Shown here: positions 1 to 7,210 of the stretch, in pieces
Numbering within the stretch: the stretch's first letter is position 1
Layout: every line of letters starts with the position of its first letter
Assembly: GCA_903828595.1 (NCBI GenBank)
Contig: CAIKMS010000026.1
Span: forward strand, 1-64,000
Direction: 5' to 3'
DNA: 64,000 bases
From: an uncultured Pseudomonadota bacterium
GTDB taxonomy: Bacteria > Pseudomonadota > Gammaproteobacteria > Steroidobacterales > Steroidobacteraceae
The notes under the pieces: model-generated
Databases searched by the model: none
Told to the model about the DNA's origin: nothing
Seen by the model: only the letters and a program-made list of their open reading frames with translations
Made by a program: the position numbers and the translations under genes

Positions 1-159
1 CGGGGCGGCTTGTGCACGGCTGGAGCGATCAATGGGCAGCAAAGGCAGAACGGCCGCTCCGGTGACGAGTTGACCCAGACTGCCAAGCAGACTGCGTCGG
101 GACGTCTGCTGCGGCAGTGAGCGGGTGCGTCGTTCAATAAACTGATCTAACCATGCCAT
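1..159 (-). CDS. aauA: Aromatic amine dehydrogenase light chain, N-terminal part (runs off window)
   Basis: Only the first 53 codons are inside the window; the gene continues past base 1. The visible part is a long export signal with a twin-arginine-like motif (TSRRSLLG, arginines 21-22) and a hydrophobic stretch ending in PLLPIDR, followed by RAQAAP. This layout matches the leader of the small subunit of TTQ (tryptophan tryptophylquinone) amine dehydrogenases, which carries the cofactor in the periplasm. A strong ribosome binding site (GAAGGAG) lies 9 bases before the ATG. It follows the heavy-chain gene by 37 bases on the same strand, so the two are probably co-transcribed. The cofactor tryptophans and disulfide cysteines lie outside the window, so the assignment rests on the leader and the neighbour. 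Confidence 0.75.
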   Translation of the reverse strand, partial: MAWLDQFIERRTRSLPQQTSRRSLLGSLGQLVTGAAVLPLLPIDRSSRAQAAP

Positions 160-196
160 GTCTTTAACTCCTTCAAAACCACCAACCGATGCACCG

Positions 197-1381
197 TTAA
201 GGGTTAAACATCATCCAGGGGGTTTGGCCTAATTGCTTTTCGGTTCGAATCAGTTTGCCGTTTAGTCCGTCGAAGACGGCTACTTCGCCATCCGTGGTGG
301 CGCCGAATAAGAGCGGCTTTTCATCTTGGGAAATCTGAATAGACACCACGGGTTTTAAATGTGCCGCTGCCATTGGCCAACGGCCAACGCGAGCGTGGTT
401 TTTGGTATCGAAGACCCAGATCTCCGTGCCGCCGTCTTTATGGCCGTCTTGGCCGTCCTTATGCATGGCGACGTAAAGACGGCTGAGTTTGGCATTGATA
501 GCGCCGATCTGCACGCCAGCAGGACGCCAGACGCCCTTCTCAGAGCCTTGTGTTAACGACCACGGTGCTTTGATATTGGCTTTAGCGCCGGTGAAGTCAC
601 CCTCGTAGACTAGACCATCAAACGACAAGAACCAGACCAGATTGTTACTCGGAATTCCTTGAACAAACACCGGGTCTTTTTCGATATCGAAAAAGGGCTC
701 AGAGTTGGCGCGAGAGACCTCTTTGCCCGAGCTATCCAGGGTCACCGTTAGCACCCGCGCGTTTTCACACAGCGAAGAGACCCGATTGGGCCCGCCTGGA
801 ATCGCCAGTACGCAACCTGCCGTATCAATCTCGCCAACGATGGCATTTTTTTGCACATCGATAACGCCGAAAGATGCTGCCGGTGTGAGGTAGGGGACAT
901 ATAAAAGTCGACCATCGCCGGAAAAAGCCAGGCTAAAGAACGTCGGCAGACCCTGTATACGCTTTGGCGGCAGCAGCACTTCTCGCTTGGTCTCCAGCGT
1001 GGTGTTGTCGGTGAATTCCACTACGTCGGTGCGTGTGCCTTTATTACCGCGGCTCCAATAGGTTGTGGCTGCTGCGGTGGTTTTGCCGTCTGGCGAGATA
1101 GCCGTCATGGCCCAGTAACCCAAGTCGATCTGGCCGAGGCGACGACCGGAGTCACCGTCATACAAGAACATCCGCATGTCAATTTCGTTATTCAGCGCAT
1201 CGTCAAAGATCCAAACCCAGTGTGGTGTGGGTGCTGGCAGCTTAGCGACGGTCAAACGCTCTTCGCTTAGTGGGGCAGGCACGGCGGCAAAAACGGTGGA
1301 CAGGGAACTGCAGACCAACGCGCACCCACACAAACTCATCCAACGAAGGGTATTGATGACAGAAGCAGACTTAGTGGGCAT
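197..1381 (-). CDS. aauB: TTQ amine dehydrogenase heavy chain (aromatic amine dehydrogenase type)
   Basis: This 394-residue protein is the large beta-propeller subunit of a periplasmic quinoprotein amine dehydrogenase. The enzyme oxidises primary amines to aldehyde and ammonia and passes electrons to a blue copper protein or cytochrome. Residues 1-33 form a signal peptide. Residues 106-145 (TTYWSRG, then RTDVVEF, then LPPKRIQGL) match the order of motifs I recall from the Alcaligenes aromatic amine dehydrogenase heavy chain, as do a later DPVF segment, PWSL, and MHKDGQDG followed by EIWVFDTK. The match seems closer to aromatic amine dehydrogenase than to methylamine dehydrogenase, but the substrate cannot be fixed from this. 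The light chain follows directly; the accessory genes usually found between the two subunits are absent here. Confidence 0.82.
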   Translation of the reverse strand: MPTKSASVINTLRWMSLCGCALVCSSLSTVFAAVPAPLSEERLTVAKLPAPTPHWVWIFDDALNNEIDMRMFLYDGDSGRRLGQIDLGYWAMTAISPDGKTTAAATTYWSRGNKGTRTDVVEFTDNTTLETKREVLLPPKRIQGLPTFFSLAFSGDGRLLYVPYLTPAASFGVIDVQKNAIVGEIDTAGCVLAIPGGPNRVSSLCENARVLTVTLDSSGKEVSRANSEPFFDIEKDPVFVQGIPSNNLVWFLSFDGLVYEGDFTGAKANIKAPWSLTQGSEKGVWRPAGVQIGAINAKLSRLYVAMHKDGQDGHKDGGTEIWVFDTKNHARVGRWPMAAAHLKPVVSIQISQDEKPLLFGATTDGEVAVFDGLNGKLIRTEKQLGQTPWMMFNP

Positions 1382-1633
1382 CGGAGTTTCCTGATAACGA
1401 TGACGCGTGCCGATACGGCATTCGTCGCGGCTCGACGCCGCAGTGTAAAAAAGTGGCGCTGTCTTGGGCCGTGAGCCTACAAAACGACCAGCTTAGTGGG
1501 TTGTTTACCCAACTCTCACTGTGTTGAAGTTTCTCACAGTGGCTACGGCTTCGAAAGGGAGGGCGCTACTGTGAAAGGCGTGAGCGCCGTGCATAATGAA
1601 TGTCATTAATCGATTAGTGATGGTCTTGCTGCA
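1382..1633. promoter_or_regulatory. Divergent intergenic region between aauB and the FAD oxidase gene
   Basis: These 252 bases separate two divergently transcribed genes and must hold both promoters. An inverted repeat TGGGT-tgttt-ACCCA lies at 1497-1511. The motif CACTGT/CACAGTG recurs at about 1518, 1535 and (as CTACTGTG) 1567. These are possible operator sites; no regulator gene is adjacent and no -35/-10 pair could be assigned with confidence. Confidence 0.35.
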
Positions 1634-2917
1634 ATGCACTATGAAAATGTGGAGTCCCTATGGGCAGCCACGGCCCCACCGGGTCCGGCGCTGACGGCTT
1701 TTGGTGGCGACGCCGTCGCGGACATGGTGGTGATTGGTGGCGGTTTCACTGGACTGTCTGCGGCCTTGCACCTAGCCGACAATGGCGCCGACGTCATGGT
1801 GCTGGATGCCGCTTACCCGGGTTTTGGTGCCTCCGGGCGTAACGGGGGTCAGGTGATTCCCGGACTGAAGTGGAATCCAGGCGAGATTGAGTCACGCTAC
1901 GGTGGGACTTTAGGTCCGCAAGTGGTGCACACGGTTGCCAGTGGCCCGGATTTAGTGTTCTCGCTCATTGAGCGTTTTGGAATCTCCTGCGCTGCCTTGC
2001 GCACAGGTTGGCTGCAGCCCGCGCATACCAGTCAAACGCTCGCCACCGTTTCGGCTCGTGCTGAACAATGGGCGCGACGGGGTGCCCCGGTGCGAGCGGT
2101 AGACGCTAACGAGATGGCCGCCTTGTTAGGCTCATCGTTTTATCGAGGTGGCTTATTTGACGGCCGCGGTGGAACGATTCAGCCGTTGGCATACACGCGT
2201 GGCTTAGCGCAGGCTGCTCTGCAGTTGGGCGCGCGTATTTATCGTGACTCACCGGTACACTCATTGCAGGCTGACGGGGATCATTGGCTGCTAACCTTGC
2301 CCCAAGGAACGGTACGCGCGCGGCGGGTGATACTCGCAACCAACGCGTATAGCGACCAGATCCATGATCCCTTGCGTCGCTCGCTCGTCCCGGTCCCTTC
2401 CTATCAGGTCGCCACCAAGCCTCTATCGGCAGAATTCAGAGCACGGATTTTGCCGGGACAACAGGGCGTTTCCGATACTTTTAACTTGCTGCGTTATTGG
2501 CGTGTCGACGCAACCGGTCGATTAATCATGGGTGCTCGCGGTTTATTTGGGCAACCCTCGCAGGCCGAAGCCTTGCGCAGCCATGATGCGGCGTTGCGTG
2601 AAATCTATCCAATGCTCGGTTCTTTGGACTACGACTATCGCTGGACAGGCATGGTGGCCATTACCGAAGACCATTTGCCTCATTTGCATGACCTAGCTCC
2701 CGGTTTATACGGGGCTGTCGGTTATAACGGTCGTGGTGTTGCCATGGCGACTATGATGGGACGATTAGTCGCCCAACGAGCGCTTGGCCGTGAAGATGGT
2801 GAATATGTATTTCCGGTGACTACGTTAAAGCCGATCTTATTTCATCGTTTTAGTGAGTGGGGGGTACGGGCAACGGTAAGTTACCTGCGTATCCGTGATC
2901 AGCAACGTGCAATCTAA
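1634..2917 (+). CDS. FAD-dependent amine/amino acid oxidase (DAO family, OrdL/PuuB-like)
   Basis: A 427-residue flavoprotein of the D-amino acid oxidase fold. The dinucleotide-binding loop VVIGGGFTG is at residues 32-40, followed by an acidic strand end (LDAAYPG) and the GASGRNGGQV segment at about 65-74 that is characteristic of gamma-glutamylputrescine oxidase and related amine oxidases. The C-terminal part has GYNGRGVAMATMMGR, the second FAD-contact region. It probably oxidises a secondary or primary amine to imine or aldehyde in the cytoplasm. It sits divergent to the amine dehydrogenase genes and 14 bases before a TSUP permease, so a role in amine use is plausible. The other putrescine-pathway genes (puuA, puuC, puuD) are not present, so I do not give it the name puuB. 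Confidence 0.8.
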   Translation: MHYENVESLWAATAPPGPALTAFGGDAVADMVVIGGGFTGLSAALHLADNGADVMVLDAAYPGFGASGRNGGQVIPGLKWNPGEIESRYGGTLGPQVVHTVASGPDLVFSLIERFGISCAALRTGWLQPAHTSQTLATVSARAEQWARRGAPVRAVDANEMAALLGSSFYRGGLFDGRGGTIQPLAYTRGLAQAALQLGARIYRDSPVHSLQADGDHWLLTLPQGTVRARRVILATNAYSDQIHDPLRRSLVPVPSYQVATKPLSAEFRARILPGQQGVSDTFNLLRYWRVDATGRLIMGARGLFGQPSQAEALRSHDAALREIYPMLGSLDYDYRWTGMVAITEDHLPHLHDLAPGLYGAVGYNGRGVAMATMMGRLVAQRALGREDGEYVFPVTTLKPILFHRFSEWGVRATVSYLRIRDQQRAI

Positions 2918-2931
2918 GGAATGATCTGCCG

Positions 2932-3852
2932 ATGAACTTTCTGCCAAATTTGATGGTTCAGATTTTTTCCAAATTTAATGCTGGCCAGATCATTCTTTTT
3001 GCGTCCCTCGCCCTGGTTACTGTGGTTTATTTCGCCAGCTGGTGGCGTCACCGTGCCTCAATTTTGGCTTCCAAGCCGGCCCCCTTGGTTGACTATGTGG
3101 TTGGATTTGCCGTGGCGGTCGGCGACACGCTGGGCATAGGCTCGTTTGCGCCTACGACCGCGATTATTAAACTGCGCGGCAACGTGGCGGATGAGGATAT
3201 TCCTGGCACGCTCAACGTCGGGCTCACGTTGGCGGCTTTGCTGGAAGCCGTGATATTTATTACTTCCGTACTGGTGGATCCGTTACTGCTGGTTTGTATG
3301 ATTTTCAGTGCGGCTGCTGGTGCGTGGTTCGGGGCCGGTGTAGTAGGTCGTATGCCGCGTCGCTCGATACAGTTGGCGATGGGTACGGCGTTATTAATTG
3401 CTTGCACGGTATTTACTGCAATTAACTTACATTTATTACCGGGTGGCGGTGTGGCCATGGCGCTGAGCGGCTGGAAATTTGCTCTTGCTGTCGCCTTAAA
3501 CTTTATCTTTGGCGCGTTAATGAGTGTCGGAATCGGTCTTTATGCCCCGTGCATGATTATGCTTGCCCTGATGGGGATGCATCCTCTAGCGACATTTCCG
3601 ATCATGGGCGGAGCCTGTGCGATCCTACAGCCGGTGGCTGCCATTCAGTTTTTCAATAACCGACGTTTCTCGTGGCCGGCAGTGATTGGATTAACGATTG
3701 GCAGTATTCCCGGGGTGCTGATTGCCGCTTTTGTTATTAAGTCCTTAGATATGACGTATTTGCGCTGGCTGGTAATCCTGGTGGTGTTTTACGCAGCTAC
3801 CTCGATGCTGCTCTCGGCCCGCCAAGAAACCTTGGCGGTGGCCAGCGCCTAG
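2932..3852 (+). CDS. TSUP (TauE/SafE) family membrane exporter
   Basis: A 306-residue hydrophobic protein with about eight predicted membrane segments and the two-fold repeated layout of the TauE/SafE family, which moves sulfite, sulfonates or other organic anions across the inner membrane. The segment at about residues 58-75 (VGDTLGIGSFAPTTA) and its counterpart in the second half (GALMSVGIGLYAP) are the repeated glycine-rich motifs. It starts 14 bases after the FAD oxidase gene behind a good ribosome binding site (AAGGA), so the two form an operon. Its stop codon is separated by a single base from the stop of the convergent ggt gene. The substrate is unknown; an acid product of amine oxidation is one possibility. 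Confidence 0.78.
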   Translation: MNFLPNLMVQIFSKFNAGQIILFASLALVTVVYFASWWRHRASILASKPAPLVDYVVGFAVAVGDTLGIGSFAPTTAIIKLRGNVADEDIPGTLNVGLTLAALLEAVIFITSVLVDPLLLVCMIFSAAAGAWFGAGVVGRMPRRSIQLAMGTALLIACTVFTAINLHLLPGGGVAMALSGWKFALAVALNFIFGALMSVGIGLYAPCMIMLALMGMHPLATFPIMGGACAILQPVAAIQFFNNRRFSWPAVIGLTIGSIPGVLIAAFVIKSLDMTYLRWLVILVVFYAATSMLLSARQETLAVASA

Positions 3853-3853
3853 C

Positions 3854-5566
3854 TTAGTGAGTGCGTAAGCCCACACCAATACCGCGTGGATCGGCCGCGG
3901 GTGTGGGCGTCTGATCTTTGATTTGTATCATTTCAATGTCACCGTTCCATCCTTGATTTTCAAAGCGATAGCCGCGATTGATCAATTGAGTTCGGACCTC
4001 GCTGGTGACCTGGGCATACGGTTCTTCAAATAACGTATCGGCCGGAAGTAGCTGATGATGAACCCGCGGTGCCGCGAGTGCCTGCGCGGGCGCCAGTCCA
4101 AAGTCATACAGATTGCAGATGACCTGGAATACCGACGTGAAAATTCGCGAACCCCCGGGCGTTCCGATGACCAGCGCAATTTGGCCGTTACGCGTCAGAA
4201 GCGTCGGTGTCATTGAGGACAAAGGACGCTTTCCCGGTGCTATAGCGTTTGCTTCTTTGCCCACCACACCAAATAAATTGGGGACACCGGTTTTGACGGA
4301 AAAATCATCCATCTCATTATTTAAAAGAAAGCCGGCCCCTGCCACAACGACGCCGTTGCCGAATTCATCGTTGAGGGTGTAGGTGTTGGCGACCGCATTG
4401 CCATCATGATCCACAATAGAAAAATGAGTCGTCTGATGTGACTCGGTCAGACCAGGCTGCACCACTTCGGTCGCTGAACGATCCTTTACATTAACCTCGT
4501 GCGCCCGAGCAGTCAGATATTGCGGGTCAACTAAGCGAGCTACGGGTACCGATACAAAGTCCGGATCACCCAGATATTCTGCCCGATCAGCGAATACGCG
4601 TTTTTCAATCTCGGCGGACAGATGCAGATATTGCGCTGAATTCAACGCAAGTCCGGCAAAGACATCAGATAACTTTTCTTTCATCGACAACAGCTGGATT
4701 AAACCGATGCCGCCCGAGGAGGGCGGGGGTGCCGTGAGGATGGTGTAGTCACGCCATTGCGCGCTGAGCGGTGCGCGCCAAACGGCCTCGTAGTGATCTA
4801 AATCCGATTGCGCTATCTCGCCATGACCGTGCTTCATTTCGGCTATCAGGTACTGCGCTGTAAGGCCTTGATAAAAACCCGCATCACCCTGAGTCGCGAT
4901 CCGAGACAAAGTTGCGGCCAGCTCGGGTTGCCGCCAGCGCTGACCAACTCGTACCGCATTAAAATAGTGATCAAAATTGGTGCGGCCATGCAGCGACTTT
5001 TGTTCATCATGAACCGAATCCGCGAGGTACGGACTGACCACAAAGCCTTGCCGTGCCAGTCGCAGTGCGGGTTGCAGATCTTGGCGCCAGGAGAGCTTTC
5101 CAAAGCGTTGATGTGCTACCCACAGACCGCGTACCGTGCCAGGAACGCCGCTCGCTTTGTGTCCTACCAAACTCAGATCAGGTATGACATTGCCATCTTT
5201 GTCCAGGTACATGTCGCGCGAAGCGCTGACGGGCGCTCGTTCTCGATAATCCAGAAAATACGGTTTGCCATCCACGTAAAGCGTCATGAAGCCGCCGCCG
5301 CCGAGATTACCGGCCATCGGGTAGGTGACGGCTAACGTGAATGCGGTAGCAACAGCAGCATCCACCGCATTACCACCGGCTTTGAGGATCTCCTGCGCTG
5401 CACGTGCCCCGTAGGGGTCGGGCGCGGCTACGGCGCCGCCGTGTAGAGCTGTGGTGGGCACCGCTGCCCCGGCGAGTGCAACCGCCGGCAATATCGAGCA
5501 GAGCATGAGGCTCAAACGCATAAGACCACTGCGGTATTTGCACGCAACATCACGCATAAGAATCAT
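3854..5566 (-). CDS. ggt: Gamma-glutamyltransferase (glutathione hydrolase), exported
   Basis: A 570-residue precursor that self-cleaves into two chains in the periplasm and hydrolyses or transfers the gamma-glutamyl group of glutathione and other gamma-glutamyl compounds. A signal sequence covers roughly residues 16-35. The processing site and catalytic nucleophile is Thr379 in TTHFSIVD. Supporting motifs are GGNAVDAAVA (64-73), NLGGGGFM (87-94), the PPSSGG loop (281-286), GNAVANTYTLN, and PLSSMTPT before the glycine-rich GTPGGS segment. All key parts are intact and length is normal. Start codons at 5566, 5557 or 5521 are all possible. It is the last gene of a long minus-strand series, 163 bases after the M20 peptidase. 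Confidence 0.93.
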   Translation of the reverse strand: MILMRDVACKYRSGLMRLSLMLCSILPAVALAGAAVPTTALHGGAVAAPDPYGARAAQEILKAGGNAVDAAVATAFTLAVTYPMAGNLGGGGFMTLYVDGKPYFLDYRERAPVSASRDMYLDKDGNVIPDLSLVGHKASGVPGTVRGLWVAHQRFGKLSWRQDLQPALRLARQGFVVSPYLADSVHDEQKSLHGRTNFDHYFNAVRVGQRWRQPELAATLSRIATQGDAGFYQGLTAQYLIAEMKHGHGEIAQSDLDHYEAVWRAPLSAQWRDYTILTAPPPSSGGIGLIQLLSMKEKLSDVFAGLALNSAQYLHLSAEIEKRVFADRAEYLGDPDFVSVPVARLVDPQYLTARAHEVNVKDRSATEVVQPGLTESHQTTHFSIVDHDGNAVANTYTLNDEFGNGVVVAGAGFLLNNEMDDFSVKTGVPNLFGVVGKEANAIAPGKRPLSSMTPTLLTRNGQIALVIGTPGGSRIFTSVFQVICNLYDFGLAPAQALAAPRVHHQLLPADTLFEEPYAQVTSEVRTQLINRGYRFENQGWNGDIEMIQIKDQTPTPAADPRGIGVGLRTH

Positions 5567-5622
5567 TGGTCAGACCTCGCTACTAAATCTCAAGCCAGTT
5601 TACTAGGGCTGAGCTGCTGAAA

Positions 5623-5647
5623 GTTATCCACAGAAACGGTGGATAAC
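5623..5647. other. Perfect inverted repeat containing a DnaA-box-like sequence
   Basis: GTTATCCAC at 5623-5631 and GTGGATAAC at 5639-5647 are perfect 9-base inverted copies with a 7-base spacer. The left arm extended by one base gives TTATCCACA (5624-5632), the consensus DnaA box. It lies in the 163-base gap between the M20 peptidase and ggt. It could equally be a hairpin in the transcript; no U-tract follows on the minus strand. Confidence 0.5.
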
Positions 5648-5729
5648 TCATAGGACAACTCATAAAACTACAAAATGACGGCTCTAAATACGCTCTCGCA
5701 TCTTGACAGAGCCCGGGGAGCTTTACTCT

Positions 5730-7175
5730 TTAAGGCCCGCTTGACAACACGCGCATGAGTTCATAGGTGAACTTAACGTCACCGGAAAATGCGGTCATGC
5801 TGATTCGTTCGTCACGCCCGTGTGCCCGGCCATCGTCTAAGTCGTCAAACATGGCATCAATGCCGTAGCTGGGTAGACCAGCGGTACGCGAGTAGGCACT
5901 GTCGCTGGCACCGGCGGCCATTTGGGGAAGAATGACTACCTCAGGCCACTGAGCATGCACCACTTTTTCTACGGCTGCGAGCAACGAAGAACTCAACGGT
6001 GATTCGGGGCTGGGGCGACCAGCGGTAAGCACATTGAGTTTAATGGTAGGGTCGGCCAACACTTTTGCGAGGATGTCATGTACGTACTCAGCTGACTCAC
6101 CCGGTATAACGCGACATTGCAACGTGGCACGGGCGCGTTGCGGTAGCGCGTTCTCGGCATGCCCTCCGTCAATTTGCGTCGCTGTGCATGTGGTGCGTAA
6201 CAGGATATTGGTCTCTACCGACTGCGATAAACGCGTTAAAGCTGCCTCACTGGGTGGTGTTTGACTCACCGCGATCATGTCCGCCTTAGCCTCACCGGTT
6301 TCCAGGCTAGCCCGCCGAGCGAAATAGACTTTTGTCGTGTCTGTGAGGTGCACTGGAAATTGAAATTTCGCTAGGTGATCCAGTCCCGCACTGAGGCGAT
6401 AGATAGGATTATCGGGCGTCGGGCGCGAACTGTGGCCGCCTTTGTCGGTTACCTCGGCCTGAAAGGACAAGAACATTTTCTCGCTGGTTTCCACGCCAAC
6501 GTACAAACGGCGTCCATTTTTCATGCCGGCTTCACCGCCATCCGGATTAATCACCATTTCGGCATCCACCAAGTCCCGATGATGAGCAATCAGCCAGCCA
6601 ACGCCGTTTGCGTCACCGCCGGCCTCTTCATCAGCTGTAAAGGCAACGATGATGTCTCGATCAGGTACAACACCCTCTCTTTTCAGGCGTAGCAGCGCGG
6701 CCAACACTGCAGCGTCCTGGCCTTTCATATCAATTGTGCCACGGCCGTAGAGCCAGCCATCTTCTTCAGTGAGTTTGAACGGTGCCCGTGTCCAGTCTTC
6801 AGCCTTAGCCTCCACCACGTCCAGGTGGCACAAGTACAAAATAGGTTTTGCCTTGCCACGACCATGGAGTCTGACGACCAAGTTGCCGCTTTGCGGGTAA
6901 TCCGCCGGAGCGAGCAGTTGAGCATCCGAGGCAGCAAAGCCGGCAGCCAGCAAACGTTTTTGAATGGCTTTAGCGGCCATGGTGGTGCCGTTGATGTGCG
7001 TGGAAGGAATTTCAATGAGCTCTGAGAGGATCTCGCGAGCCTGCGTCGTGGCTTTGACCTCAGCGTCTGTCATCGCGGCACCCGCCCACGTCGGACTTGC
7101 CCAAAGGCCGACTAAACTGCTGACGAGGGCAGCCAGCGTTGCGCCACGGTGAATGCGGATGTTTCGGCGTTTCAT
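5730..7175 (-). CDS. Exported M20 family metallopeptidase
   Basis: A 481-residue zinc peptidase of the ArgE/DapE/carboxypeptidase G2 family. Residues 1-34 form a signal peptide, so it acts outside the cytoplasm. Metal ligands are visible: His117 and Asp119 in CHLDVVEA, Asp149 in GRGTIDMKG, and the catalytic/metal glutamates 183-184 in TADEEAGG; a C-terminal His lies in GRAHGRDER. A dimerisation domain fills the middle. It probably releases amino acids from small peptides or acylated amino acids. A good ribosome binding site (AGGAA) precedes the ATG. It lies 35 bases after the TPR glycosyltransferase-like gene and upstream of ggt, in a run of peptide-processing genes. Confidence 0.88.
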   Translation of the reverse strand: MKRRNIRIHRGATLAALVSSLVGLWASPTWAGAAMTDAEVKATTQAREILSELIEIPSTHINGTTMAAKAIQKRLLAAGFAASDAQLLAPADYPQSGNLVVRLHGRGKAKPILYLCHLDVVEAKAEDWTRAPFKLTEEDGWLYGRGTIDMKGQDAAVLAALLRLKREGVVPDRDIIVAFTADEEAGGDANGVGWLIAHHRDLVDAEMVINPDGGEAGMKNGRRLYVGVETSEKMFLSFQAEVTDKGGHSSRPTPDNPIYRLSAGLDHLAKFQFPVHLTDTTKVYFARRASLETGEAKADMIAVSQTPPSEAALTRLSQSVETNILLRTTCTATQIDGGHAENALPQRARATLQCRVIPGESAEYVHDILAKVLADPTIKLNVLTAGRPSPESPLSSSLLAAVEKVVHAQWPEVVILPQMAAGASDSAYSRTAGLPSYGIDAMFDDLDDGRAHGRDERISMTAFSGDVKFTYELMRVLSSGP

Positions 7176-7210
7176 GGGTGGTTCCTACCAAGGGTGAGAA
7201 AACGTGACAT

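Noticed and set aside
1634-2917. Naming the FAD oxidase puuB
   Set aside because: No other gene of the gamma-glutamylputrescine pathway is present and many related oxidases have different substrates.
4808-5335. A 175-codon plus-strand frame
   Set aside because: It is antisense to ggt, which has full family motifs, and its translation shows no domain or credible start.
5623-5647. A replication origin
   Set aside because: There is only one pair of DnaA-like boxes, no AT-rich unwinding region, and no dnaA, dnaN or gyrB nearby.
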